A stretch of 64,000 bases of DNA from Nemopilema nomurai. Lineage: Eukaryota > Cnidaria > Scyphozoa > Rhizostomeae > Rhizostomatidae. Shown here piece after piece: positions 12,402 to 24,792 of the stretch. Position 1 is the stretch's first letter. Each line of letters starts with the position of its first letter. The position numbers and the translations under genes are program-made. The stretch lies in contig ML133382.1 in the NCBI GenBank assembly GCA_003864495.1, positions 476,727 to 540,726 on the forward strand, read 5' to 3'. Below the pieces are notes generated by a model that was not told the DNA's origin, ran no database searches, and saw only the letters and a list, made by a program, of their open reading frames with translations.

Positions 12402-15400
12402 GCCTGAAATAACGATAGTCGACGTAAGACCTCTGAACCAGTCCCCCCTGAACAATGACCCTTTCGCGAACGCCAGATCTCTCCGTTCAGCCTCAGAAAG
12501 CACCAATAACGGGAACGGCTACGCCTTTGCCACGCTCCCCTCAACGGTGGTGCTAAACAAGAAACAACGCCCAAAGTCTGAGATTTACAATGGGTTCAAC
12601 TCGCTGAGGTCGATGAAGGGAGTGAAAGTCAACGAGGAGGAGCTAAGGAAAGAAGCAAAGAAAGTCAGTCGCAGCAAATCACTATATGCACCTAAAAAAC
12701 CACCAAGAGACCTACCCCTGCGCCCAGCACCTGTGCCCCCAAGTAGGGGGGCACACGAAAGCCAGGAGCCGTCGGCGTCCATAAGCCCATCAAGACCCGC
12801 ACCTCCAGTGCCTATGACGTCATTCAATAAAAAAGGACCTGCTTCAAAGTGAGTTTTGATTAATTGTCCTTTTTGTATTTGTTTGTTTAACCCGTGTCTG
12901 TTTCAATAATTTCAGTGCAACTGTTTTCATACTCAGTACTGTAAGGTGAGTTGAATTTTCCATCAGCTGAATTTCTGGTAACAATTTGCCTGAGAAGAAG
13001 ACCGTTAAGGCAAGTTAATATAGTAGATCATGTTTTCCCAATATATTCAGTTTTTTGTGGTTATATGTCATAATCAGGTTAAGGGCAATCTGCAGCGAAT
13101 GGGAACCTATTCTTGCACAGAAAGAGCTGCTGAGGAAAAGTTTTATAAATTGCTCAGAAATGCACCAATGTTGAAATGGCATCAGAAGTTTTCATTATTC
13201 TTGCTTGCTAATATTGTTGCTTTGCTGATCGGGTTTTTGAAGGGATATCCTTAGATCTGAATTTCACCGATGTGCGCTTAATTGACATTGATACTTCAGC
13301 TATTGTCACCGTGTCGTCATCTGGAGATTTCGGCTTGGCTGTAGACGAACCTATGAAACAAGAGAAGTTATGATCGGATTGTTATTGATTTCAAAATACC
13401 ACGGAGTAGCAGAACCACAATTCATGCATTCTTGAATTACTTTTTCATCTGGCACCGCTCAGGATTAGCAAACGTTGAAAAATGACCAAAAACTAAATAG
13501 CCAGTTGCAAGCTTGTGAGGAGGAGGGCCCATTTGCTATGTTGTGACCAATCAGCACTCGCTTCACGCCATCTTTAAGGAGAATCCGAATGACACGGCGA
13601 GCTCTTTCTGTTTACATGGAAGTTCTGCAGTATGAAACATTAATTGATTTCTAGACGCGTTTACGCTGATAATTCACTGGTGCGAACCACCGGCCGCTTC
13701 ACACTTGTATCGAACACCTCTCTATCAGACGAGACCAAGTCTGGCTACCTGCAAACACGTGGCTTGGACCGTCAACAAATATCCACAAAAACGAGTCCTT
13801 TGACCTTTAGGATAAGCAAAGTAGTTTCGTAGATCTAGATTCTGCCTCAGCGTGTTTGGAAGGCCAGCAATAAAAGGATTGCGGGCATTCGATGGACTGC
13901 TTGTCCTATTTGGTTTATAGTGCGCTGGTTATTTGCATCGTAAGAAAGTCGGGCGAATTCTGCTTGAAATGATCACTTTTCGGCTTCGTGTTTTCGCCAG
14001 GTATTTACTGTCCATGATGCTATTTGCTCTGGCGTTGTTGCAGGAATTTCCCAGTTGCGGTCATTTAAGAAGCCTGCACTTTTCTTGTGTTGCCACGCTC
14101 CCTTAATCGCTCCCCGCTTTGCACCGAGTCCCCGGTGTAAGATTCTCTTCGTCGTTGATGAGATTTTTCCGTTTTGTTTGTAGAAATGTCGAGCCGGATC
14201 AAAGCGAAGAAAGAAGAGACAGGATGAAGCGGCTTCGTAGCAAATCAACAAGTACCGTCAGTGAGAAGTCACGCGGACCTTCAACTTTGCCGCGCGGTAA
14301 ATCTTTCAACAATCACGGACAGAAGCATTTGATTAAGTCAGCGCATGAGGACAACGTGTTTATCCTCACGCGTTCGAACAGCATCGAGCAGTCACGCGAA
14401 CGGGACGTGAAACTTACGACTTTCGGGGCAAAGGCCTCAAAGCCCGCAAACGGTCATGCGGTTAAGGAGCGGACGGGAACGGCACTCTCAGAGGCGCCTG
14501 AAGAGACGTCAAACAGTAAGCATCCAGGTACCAGTGATCCGCCTGGAGATGCTCGCGCTAAATCTGACGGATGCGTTACGCTGGGTGACGCGATTCAATC
14601 AAGCGCTGTTTTCGCACGACTGCAGCAAAAAAACGAAAAGTTGACGGGCGTAGAGTCAGATACAGTCAAGCAAGATGACTCAACTGTTGTAACATTGAAC
14701 GAAGCAATAAACTCTAGTCCCGTCCTTGCAAAAATAAAAGAGAAGAATAAAATGACTGATGATATCCCGACGGGCATGAAGGAAGCAACAGCGACACGAA
14801 CCAACGAGAATACGGAGCAACCAGCAAATCTCGAAAAGGGAGGCGTGAATTCGGCATCATCCGATCATTCTTTGCAGCATTATGCTGGGGTTCAGGGGGA
14901 GGTGGGTGCTGTAAAGGCTTTGAATCGTACAGAAGGAACCGAACACCCCTTGAACGGAGTTAAGCCCGTGGCTAGTTATGTAGTCAAAACAGACAACCAG
15001 CATAAGAAGATCAAAGACACCAAGGATTGTGTATTGTCCGTCGGCGTCCCGTCTGCTAAACCAGGATCTAGGCGGATGTCAGCCCCCCCTGCGGTGAAGC
15101 CAAAGCCAAGGAGACCCAGTGTTGACAAACAGAATTCGCTCGACGTTGGGAAGGCGCCTGACACACAATCAAGAATGTTTTCCGCTGACATACCAAGTGA
15201 GGAGATCGGTAGCAACGCGAAGATGACTGCACTGGAAGACGTGAAGAAGGAAGACCGATTAACGTCCGATTTAAGCAATAGAGATGGGTCCGAGGACTTG
15301 AGGTCGGACAGTGGCAATACTCCTTGCGAATCGATTGCTTTCCGCCGGACAATGTCCGAGTCTAAGCCATCAAAGTGCTAGATGACCATTTGTCCGGTAG

Positions 15401-18400
15401 AAGTGTACTGACGCGAACACAGTCGGAGTCTAAGCCAGCTGGTCGTAATAACAAACAAGAAGATAATGACAATGTGTTTGAAGAGACGCCGTTGATCCCT
15501 GGGGCCAAGTCAGAATCCAGGGCGGGGAATGACGGAAGAACAGTTGAAAATAATCTCCCCGACACTGCAGCGATACCTCGGACTAAATCGGAATCAGAGC
15601 CGGAAAGTTCAGGCTCAGTAGACTCTTTAACATCGCTCTCGTCACAAATTACGGTTATTTTCAAGGGAGACGTTAATGTGTCGGATGTAGGGGCGGCGGC
15701 AGGGCAGCCAGCCCCTTTTCAATCGCACTCATCCCTTGGCATGCAGAAAGTTACCCCAGAGCCATACAGCAGCCACCCGGGCCGGAGGCCGAAACTTGGC
15801 AAACCGGAGCCTGTTACCTCTACGACAAAGACAAGGAATCGTAAGAGTCGGTCAATAAAAGGAAGAAGGCTAAACTCCTCGCCCCCATCCACCCCACCCC
15901 CGCCACCGATACCGTCTTCGCCTGAGAAGGTTTCTCGGGTTGCGATCAAGGATCAACCGCCAGTACCCCCCAGAGCCCCAAGTATGTACGTACAGAATGA
16001 CCTGAGGTCGCTGGATAGCATAGCCACCAATAGCGATTCGCTTGAAAAGGAGGCCAAGTCACCACCACCACCCAGGCCGGCAAAGCCACCTTCAGCCGTT
16101 CATTTGTTCAAAGGTGACAATCGGAAGAGTTCATTGCAAAATGATAGCATCAACCGGGTGGCGAACGAGGCCAACTCAATAGACCTGGAAAAGAATCCGG
16201 CAATTGCGGGCGCTGCAGGGGCTGATAAAGATGGAACAACAACTGGTAGCTTTTCGCAAAAGCTCGAATTTTTTCAAAGCAACACAGAGAAGCCCATAGA
16301 GCAAAGAGCGTTGAAAACAGAAGAAACCACTTGTGGTGCTCACGTGGAAACTGTTGGCCTCGATTCAGACAGCAGTAGCATTAAAACCGTGGATGAAGTC
16401 CGTCGTGAGGGAAAGGAAGCGTTGGCGTTTGTGTCTCGCATCAAGAAGGAGAACTCTGAAACGAAGGTGGAAACTAGGAAAAAGAGCCCTGCCCCACAGA
16501 AGCCTAAGCGGCCACTGTCATTTAGCATGGACAATTTCATACTTTCTGAATCAGTACTTAGTGACAAAAGTGACAGCCCCGAAGCCAATGCAATGAAAAG
16601 TAGCAAAGCTCCCCAAAAACCCGGGAGGTCTCTTGCAAGCTTTAAAGCGCTTAGCTTGGATGAGAGGACAACGCTAGAGGCAAAGAGAGCCGATGAAGTG
16701 GCTGTAGGACAAGTTGACTTGAGATCTGCCGATACTGCCCTTTATGAGAATTTAACACCAAATAAGACTAGGAAAGATGCCCCTAAAAAGCCAGTCAGAA
16801 CTTCGTCTTTGAGGGTGAAAGATGGAGGAACACCAAGAAAGACGCTCGAGGGGGCAGCCATTTTCGAGAAAGAAACAGATAGGAAGGTGATTGAATTTAA
16901 TGAAGAGGGCAACGATAGAGAGAAAAATATTGCGAAGATGGAGAGTGCTAGTAAATCACTCCTAAAGGACCAACCTTGTCCCAGTGATGAGACCATTTCG
17001 GTTGACAGTAGGCAAGTATCGATTTTAGAAGAAGTTACCCGAAGTGCGGCTGAGAAAGAAGAACTCGAAGGTCCTAGTCAAAAGTTTAAGAGTATGATAG
17101 TAAAGGGAGAAGTCAAAAGCCCTTGTCGAGAACCTAAAGGTACGATGGAGAAAGAAGAAGCCAATGGTTCTAGCCAAGTGTCTAAGGGTATGGCGGAGAG
17201 GGAAGACGTCAAATGTTCTAGTCAAGACTCTAACGCTATGGTGAAGAAGGAAGAAGTCAATGGTTCTAATAAAGAGTCTGACGGTATGCTTGAGAAGGAA
17301 GGAGGCAAATGTTCTAGTCAAGAGTCTAAGGATATTGCGGAGAAGGAAAAAGTCAAAGGTCCTAGTCGAGAGTCTAAAAGTATGGTAGAAGAAGAAGAAG
17401 TCAGAGGTCCTAGTCGAGAGTCTAAAAGTATGGTAGAAGAAGAAGAAGAAGAAGTCAAAGGTCCTAGTCGAGAGTCTAAAAGTATGGTAGAAGAAGAAGA
17501 AGTCAAAGGTCCTAGTCGAGAGTCTAAAAGTATGGTAGAAGAAGAAGAAGAAGAAGTCAAAGGTCCTAGTCGAGAGTCCAAAGGTATCGACGTTCTCAAA
17601 GAAGACCATACCTTGGCTAAAGACCACAGCATTTTGGATTCGCCAAATTCGATGACAAGTGAAGCTTCTAACACATTATCCTCGCAAATTGAGGAGCTAG
17701 ATAGGATTCTGTTAGAGACTAGCACAGTTTTGAGTGAATCTTTCCAAAGTATAGACGACCCTGCAGATGATATTCAGCAAAGTTGCTCTGTGAAAACCAG
17801 ACAGTTGGCTGCGAATCATACAACTGAAGATTTACTCTCTAACAATGTTGACTTGCAAAAATTCGATGGAAATATTTGTGCGTCAGATTCCTCTGAGGCA
17901 AATCACGTAATTTTAGGCAACGGTCTTAACAGCATTGATCGTATCATCGAGAAAAGCAAGGGCGAAAGAAAGGAGCGTCATAATCAAGGCACATTATCGA
18001 ACGGTGAAACTAAAGCGAAATCAGTTTTTAAAATAAATTCTGAAGATAGTCCTAACAAAAAATTCGACGAGCCGTTGGTAAATGCTGAAAACGATGGAAT
18101 GGTCAATGGTGATTGCAGCAATAGAACGTCGGTTAAAATCATGGAGCATCCTCAGGGACGAATGAATAACGCTGCAGATAATGAGGGTCAGGGAACCATG
18201 ACGGATTCAGATGTTGACACTGTCTTAGCGCCCGTTCAGGATTCTATAGAAATTCAATGTAACACAGAAGACGTATCGAAGGCTGCCGTTTCGCTCCCTG
18301 GCGAAGCCTCGCAAATAACTAGACGACGCAAAGGAATTCCAGCAAAGCCTCCAAGGCCTAGGTCTTTTCCAAAGGTCATAAGCGCTTCTTGTATTATGAC

Positions 18401-21400
18401 ATCAGGAACAAGTGAACCCAGAAAGGTCCCTCCCCGGCCTCCGTCATTAGAAAATTCACCTGCGAAATTGAGTCGGGCGCGTCGAAAATCCGCGCCCGCC
18501 AGGCCGGATGCGCCTCCAGTGTCGTACAGATCCCGGCCACCAATTCCGCCAATACTGCGCGAGAATAGTGCTGATGATGAGGACGACAAAGTGGCCAAGC
18601 CGCATGCGATAGCCGTCTACGACTACGAAGCGTCGGACACAAAGGACCTCGCATTCAAGGTATTTATCTGCTTCATTCTTTGAAGAGTTCGCAGTTGGTC
18701 TTTTTGTTTCTCAGAGACACTTTGCGTGAATCGCTAGAAAGGGTATCTCTTGCTGGAAACCAGAAGCACTAAATAAAGATATTATTACAATCGTTTCTAA
18801 GTTTGGAAGTGTTGTGTGCCTGTCTCGAAGTAACATGTGACATCATTCCTGGTTTCTAGATCATAACTAGATCCTTGTCCCCCCGAGCATTAGCTAATGT
18901 GCCTTTGTCTTCTCAAATTTGTTTGAGATGACACGTGTCTCTTACAAAATGATGCAGGTTCAATTTTCGTTACGCTTCAAGTTTTATGTCAGTTTTTCTT
19001 GATATTTATGTTCAGAATGTGCCTGATCTTTGACAGCAATGACCAGTTCCAAGGTTTTCTTTTAATGTTCTTATTCGTTAGTCAAAAAACGTTGTTTAGA
19101 CAGTGGTATCCATTTATCTCTCATTATATAAGCAGCTATTCTTACAGCTAAATATTGTGTTCAAATGAATACTGTTCTTTCCTTGACTCCATTCTGTGTT
19201 AATCACCGATTTTTCTGCGGTCCTCATTGCAATATACACAGACGTCTGTAAGTTGATAGTCAACTGGTGGTTTTAAAAGCAGCACTAAAACGACCCAAAT
19301 TTGAATCTGCGTTATCTGATTTTATATAATCACTTTTCTTGTGTAAACATGTTCGATTGCATTCCTCTTTCAGACAGGAGATACGATCATGTTGGAGTTC
19401 CACGTCAATTCTGATTGGCTCTTCGGCTCAGTCGGCTGTAGAAGGGGCATGGTACCCACTAACCACGTGAAAGTTGTGGCTCCTTTGCCATCGAGTAAAC
19501 TGGTATGCATTTAATTCATCATTCCATGTGTGTAGAAGTTTAGCGCTTGCATATGATTTGGCCTATTCTTTGCCGCTCACTTATTCACCTAAACTTTTCA
19601 TTATTTGTAGGTTTCTCACGTAGACCAAGAACTGTTAACCCTCGATCGACCCCTCGCTCTCGCTGTACACCCGTTTGTCGCAGACGACGAGAGGGAATTG
19701 TCATTCCAAGCCGGGGACGTGATTGAACTTCTGTCAAAGAAAAACGATGACTGGTTGCAGGGCTGCTGCAATGGACGGTCGGGGATTTTCCCTGCCAGCT
19801 TCGTGGTTGTGGTTAGGTCATTACCTTCCAAGAACTCGGAGCTCAGTTCCATCTCAATAGAGAAAAAATTGAACTTTAAAGAAAATAGTCCTGAGAAGCC
19901 AGTTGTTTGTGATCTTTCACATTCAAAATCCCGTGAGTCGGGCAAAGATTTAAATGGTTGCAAACCAACGGACGATTTGTCGGGCCGACTTTGTGTAGCA
20001 ACGGCAGACTTCGTAGGTGACTCCGAGGATACATTGAGTTTTGAAGCAGGTCAGAATATAAGAATCATTTCAAAAGAGGATTACGGTTGGTTACGAGGCA
20101 CCCTCGCTGATAGGACTGGAATATTTCCTAGCAGTTTTGTACAAATTATCGAGGACAATTTTGACGCGGGCGTCCAGGTATGCGTTTTCTTGCTCGAGAA
20201 GAATTGAGCAAGTACATTTCACCTGAATGTGTATAAGAGTGTTGTGCTAATTGAAGCTTCTATTGTCTAACCAGTGTGGATAGCAGGATATTTAAACAAT
20301 CTACTCATTACCTTTTTATCAAAATCTTATGAAAGCAGTTAATTTTTGTGGTCTTTCCAGAGCATTTATTTTTCATGTTCATTAACTTTTTGGTGAGGGG
20401 ATTAGGCCGGTGTGTTTTTGAACAACATTTTCGATCATGGACAAATGTTAAAAGAAATAATCTTGCCAGACATAGCTAAGTGCTTGAATGAGCCAGTTTT
20501 AGAGGGTTATGATTAGAGCTGGTGCAGATTTCTAGAACTAAACTATTTTGTTTCAAGTTTCCTCCTTTGCAGCCTAAGAGGATTCTAGAGCTCGTCTACT
20601 CCGCAAAGCCCAGCAGTGTTTTGCAATGTTATATGTGTTGATATTTAGTCTCAAAACCAAAGGTTTTCTCTATTTACAAATGCTTGCTTTTTTCAGGAAT
20701 ATCCAACAGACAAGGAAGGAAGGAGTAACGATGTTGTTGTTCATCCTTTTGCCAGTGAAATAGGTGTGCTATGCGGTATTTTGAGAATTAAAATCTTAAG
20801 CGAGTCTAGCGCTTTGTTGATGATTTTGCATCATTTTTGTTTGCTTTTGCCGAGTTTTGATCGATTCTACTTTACTCAACACACAGGTCCTGCTTTCATT
20901 TGAAAGGCTCCAATTGTAAAACGGCTTTAGAACTGTTGGCAAATCCGTGGAAATATTATCATATGTCAAGAGTCCTTTGACGTCTTTTTATCGATTCAAT
21001 TTGTGCGTGTTAAATGCTTGAATTTAGGGACAAATATTGACATGAATTTGTTATTTCCTGACTAATAATTCAATGGCAAAGCTTATATGCAGTTGTTTGA
21101 CCTGCCCACTAAGGAAATAGAGCTTTGCGACATGTTCTCTGTGTTTGGTCATCCTGTGAGTTTGCTTTTTAAGAAGCCACGTATCGTATTAGCAGCCACG
21201 CTGGTGCTGTCAATCAGGAATCAATGGGATCAACTAAACTGTCAATGGAACTTTTTCCTGAATCTTTTTCGAATTCGAGCTTAAAAAAATTTGAATTCTG
21301 AAGACAATTGATTTTGTAGCTTGAAGTAATGTACTTGTAATGATTTCATGTTTTTAACTCTCAGCGCGTGGGTTCACTGACTAATTGAAGGGCAAAGCTT

Positions 21401-22262
21401 TTTTCGGTTTTCGATCATGTAATTTCCAAAGCAGTTGCGAAATTAGTTCACCAGCAGCGACTTTAGATTATGATCAAAGTTTAAAAGGAAGAATTAATAT
21501 TGACATCCTGGTAATGCCGTTTTTCTTAGCATTGAATACTTTTTTAGGTCTGTTAATATCGTGACAATGTGAGATTCGGCCACACCAAAAGCGCGATCTT
21601 GTGCGTTGCTGTTTAAGCCCTTCTTCTCAACACCTTTTCATTTATTAATTCCAGGCATTAGAAAACGCATGACACGAGCTTAAACCTCATCCATTCAGCT
21701 GGTTTTTCAATCTGTTTCAATTTTGTGCTATGCGGCCGTGCAATTCTGCCATATTGATAAGTTTGTTCGAAGAAAAATGCCCAGACATAGAGATGATTAG
21801 CAGATAAGAGCAAGAGATTCGCGATAGAGTTTTGAATTTTTTTATCATTAACATCAACAAAACCTTTCGAATGGGGATTTTGAAACTTTTACAGTCTTTC
21901 GCGGTACGACCTATATCCTGAGAAACACGAAGTTTGTTGCAACCTAGTTACTAAGAAAGTTAGTTACTCGAATCTTGCATTTGCTCCATTGTTATTTATT
22001 GTTATTATTGTTTAACATTTCGAATAACGTGGAACTGTTTCGATTAATCGAGCGAATCAACCAACACCTTATCCTAGTTTCCATTCTTTGCACCCTTGCC
22101 ATGTGCATCATGTATTGGTTTATTTAGGGTGCATTGTGATTTAATTCACCAAAATCGAGTCGAGCGAATTCACAAAATTGTGCTTTCTCCACAGACACCG
22201 AAATTGAAGGCAATAAACTGCAGAATCCAAACGAAGACGTCAATGCCAATGCAACTGCTTGA
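12402..22262 (+). CDS. Proline-rich adaptor with three C-terminal SH3 domains, SH3D19-like (5' partial, frame break)
   Basis: Exons: 12402-12848, 14184-18659, 19374-19502, 19611-20177, 20697-20763 and 22195-22262 (TGA at 22260-22262). All junctions are GT/AG and the phases agree. The exon at 12402 starts with one base of a split codon, so an earlier exon is missing. The first two exons encode about 1600 disordered residues rich in SH3 ligands (APPVPMTS, PPPPPIPSS, KVPPRPPS). SH3-1 starts AVYDYEA and is split by the 18660-19373 intron. SH3-2 (LAVHPF, DDWLQG, GIFPASFV) and SH3-3 (CVATADFVG, YGWLRG, RTGIFPSSFV) are both in exon 19611-20177. The SH3 order and sequence, especially SH3-3, resemble SH3D19, an adaptor for ADAM proteases and endocytic proteins in vertebrates. 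Another long multi-SH3 adaptor is possible. The large exon breaks frame near 15366-15381. The last two small exons are the least certain. Confidence 0.7.
15340..15620 (+). repeat. R-T-x-S-E-S-K-P coding repeats spanning the frame break
   Basis: Copies are RRTMSESKPSK (ending at the frame break), TRTQSESKPAG (near 15412), GAKSESRAG (near 15504) and PRTKSESEPE (near 15573). The first is in the upstream frame and the others in the downstream frame. This shows that both frames belong to one protein. Confidence 0.7.
17061..17586 (+). repeat. In-frame 16-residue charged repeat, about 11 units
   Basis: Units follow the pattern V-K-G-P-S-R-E-S-K-S-M-V-E-E-E-E. The 5' units (17061-17340) are degenerate, for example VNGSNKESDGMLEKEG. 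Those from about 17350 are nearly identical and differ mainly in having four or six glutamates (45 or 51 nt units). This polarity indicates recent expansion at the 3' end, with GAA triplet slippage inside units. Confidence 0.85.
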
Positions 22263-22705
22263 AATACGTCACAGTGACGCAACAACTTGTGCCTGGTAAG
22301 TAGAAGACTGCATTTGTGCCCAGCCACTCAACTGAATGGCATTTTCGATACATACATTTATTTTCATGTTGTTCTGTATTCAAACAACTTTCTTGTTTTG
22401 TATTACTATTAGTTTCTATCATTCTATTTGCCTCTTCTTGTGTTTAATGTCCATAATAAGACGGCCATTTTTGAGTGTGACGAAAGTACTCATTGTGCAT
22501 ACTCTAAATATTAGTTATTACTATTACTCTCATTATAAAGCTAATAACGAGTTATATTCTCAAATAGGAAGAAAATGAACTAAGAATGGCATATTTGTAG
22601 GAGAATGGAAAAGAGAATCAAACGAATCAGTGATCAATCGAACGAACAGACGAATAATCAAGAAGATGAATGATCGTGCGATTTGTCAAGCAATGGCTTT
22701 TCCAT

Positions 22706-23212
22706 TCAACCAAAGAACAGAAACTGCTTCGATAACGGATATTCAACCTTAAATAGACAAAATATTGTCGCAATGTTCAGCCGTGAAGTAGCTTGAAAAT
22801 GCTTTTGTTCAGCCTCGGAGAGCGCCAGTCCAAGTGACTTGAGACAAGCTCCATTTGTGCAACATTCAACTTGATTTTGTGGCAGAAAATTTCCTGGCTT
22901 TAGGTTGGTGGAAGTAAATTTTTTAGCAAGGTCAGTTATGGCTTTAGGGTAGTAGTGTATATAGCAAACCAGCGAAGAATGTTGGTTTTGTAATCCATAA
23001 ACTTGCATGAAGCTTGAAGCCTTATCCTGTAAGAACCATTGAAGAGCCACTGACATTCTGTAAGCACTGCAGCTCTGAAGTTTTTGATTGTTCATAGATT
23101 TAGATTTCAAATTAAGTGGAGCCAATTGCACTGTCACGTGGCACTGTTGTCGAGGGCTCCCTTTGTTGGCACCTTCACCTTCAAGTTCGAAATGCGGCTT
23201 TGATGGCCGCAA
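22706..23212 (-). CDS. Unrecognised open frame, 168 codons, no ATG at its start
   Basis: The minus strand stays open for 168 codons ending with TGA (FLFFG then stop). It starts at a TTG; the first in-frame ATGs are internal (near SMNNQK). The composition is protein-like, with several Cys (VECCTNGACLK) and no low complexity, and it is long for this AT-rich sequence. No domain is recognised. It could be an exon of an unseen minus-strand gene, a retro-copy fragment, or chance. Confidence 0.25.
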   Translation of the reverse strand: MRPSKPHFELEGEGANKGSPRQQCHVTVQLAPLNLKSKSMNNQKLQSCSAYRMSVALQWFLQDKASSFMQVYGLQNQHSSLVCYIHYYPKAITDLAKKFTSTNLKPGNFLPQNQVECCTNGACLKSLGLALSEAEQKHFQATSRLNIATIFCLFKVEYPLSKQFLFFG

Positions 23213-23622
23213 AAACGATAGTCATTTTCGCCAATTCTATACGCCATAATTTTATAGTTTTTTATCCGAATTGTAGTCTTTGACAATTACTCTCATTTTA
23301 GCACCGAAGATAATGTATGTTTCAAATACCTGTTAACATGGTGATGTATATTAATTATGGGTTTCTCGATTCGATTGATGCAGTTATTTTTTCCCAAACA
23401 TTATTAATCATATTCCGTTATCAACACATAAAGTAAGACCATTTCTAAAAGCCATAATTATGCGGTATTATGCCTTTACGGACGTATAGGCTGTCGGCAT
23501 GACTTGGTTTCTTTTGGAGATACTCCCTTTGGGGCAAGCTACCTAGTTATAGCGCGCAAATTTAGTGTAGTTGTTTTGTATTGAAATTAGAGATTGGAGA
23601 ATATGCACGTGGCAAGCGTGTC

Positions 23623-23675
23623 TAGGGGATACCGCCATAGGGGATACCGCCATAGGGGATACCGCCATAGGGGAT
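23623..23675. repeat. 15-bp minisatellite, 3.5 copies
   Basis: Perfect tandem copies of TAGGGGATACCGCCA followed by a partial copy. The unit is GC-rich compared with its surroundings and non-coding. Confidence 0.9.
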
Positions 23676-24792
23676 GCTGGCTATCAACTTCTCGTCCTTG
23701 CTCGCCTCATCTTAGAGTGGCCATGTTCTAGTTTGAACACGCTCGACTATTTGAAGACGCATCTGATTTAGAAGTTCTAGGGCTGGCCCGTATGGTTACG
23801 TTAGACACCGTTTGTATTCACTAACTGTTCTGTAACAGAGATTTGCACTAAAACATTCCTCGCTCGGAATATTTATTATAATTCTACGAGCGGGGATTGT
23901 TCTGCACGATATCCACAGTATAACGGCATGATAGCCTCTTTTCTAATGATTTCTAGAGTGATTTTTAAATGAGTGGCTTAATTGCTTTTGAAAATATTTA
24001 AATACTTCTTTAAACGAGCGGTTTTCCCAGAATCTAAATGGATCTCGTTGGTCGTTCTCTAAAGCTTTGTTGAAAATACACAACTCGATTCTCGGTGCAA
24101 ATCCATGTTGTTGTTTGCTAATGTTTCTATTAGCTTAAACACGAGTTCCAGGTTGACATCATTCCTTCAAAATCAATAAACTTGGAAAAGGATATTTGAT
24201 TCAAGTTCGGTTGACCAGACCAAATGAAAGCTTTTTTTCGTAATTTTCCCTTTCCAATTTTTCAATACCAACGGTCAGGAAATCCGCTGCTAATTTTACG
24301 TTTTAAATGTATTATTTTGGTGTATTTCAATGGAATCCTGAGGCACTTAACTGAAGCGAATTAGTTAAATAGATACATGTTATTGACATTTGGATGTAGA
24401 TTTTGTTGATGGTCCGTACATGAAGAGCTATTTAGTTTTTATATTGCTGACTTCTTCAGTCGAATCCTTCGTATTTAGTTTCTGCAGATCTTGTCTCTCG
24501 TTCTTGATGCATTTAACCGTTCGTCAATCTCTAATGAGAGGCTCCTTTTTTCTTGAAGGTTACCTTCGGTTTAATGATTGCTTTCTCGTTTCCATTTGAC
24601 GTCCTTTTCGTCCTTAGGCAAACAGCTATTTCTTCACAGAAAATCTGCATTGCAGAAGGTTTTTATGCTCTTAGAGCAAAGTTCAAGTTCCAGGCGGCTT
24701 TAGCTAACGAAAGAACCACTAGATGTGTTAGTCTGGTCCTTACCTCCTTTTTCAAACGATAATTTGTGAAACTCTAAGTGTGCAGTTATATC

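Larger units (their letters stand above)
22263..24792. other. Intergenic, 3' UTR of the SH3 gene plus one unexplained ORF
   Basis: Apart from the minus-strand ORF at 22706-23212 and the repeat at 23623, listed separately, I see no gene. A strong donor-like CCTG/GTAAGT at 22295-22296 follows the proposed stop by 33 bp, so the 22195 exon may be spliced on into a 3' UTR exon. Confidence 0.4.

Noticed and set aside
17025..17627. 200-codon minus-strand frame of repeated FFFF-HTFRLSTRTFD units
   Set aside because: It is the complement of the charged coding repeat of the SH3 adaptor, and the sense strand has splice and domain support.
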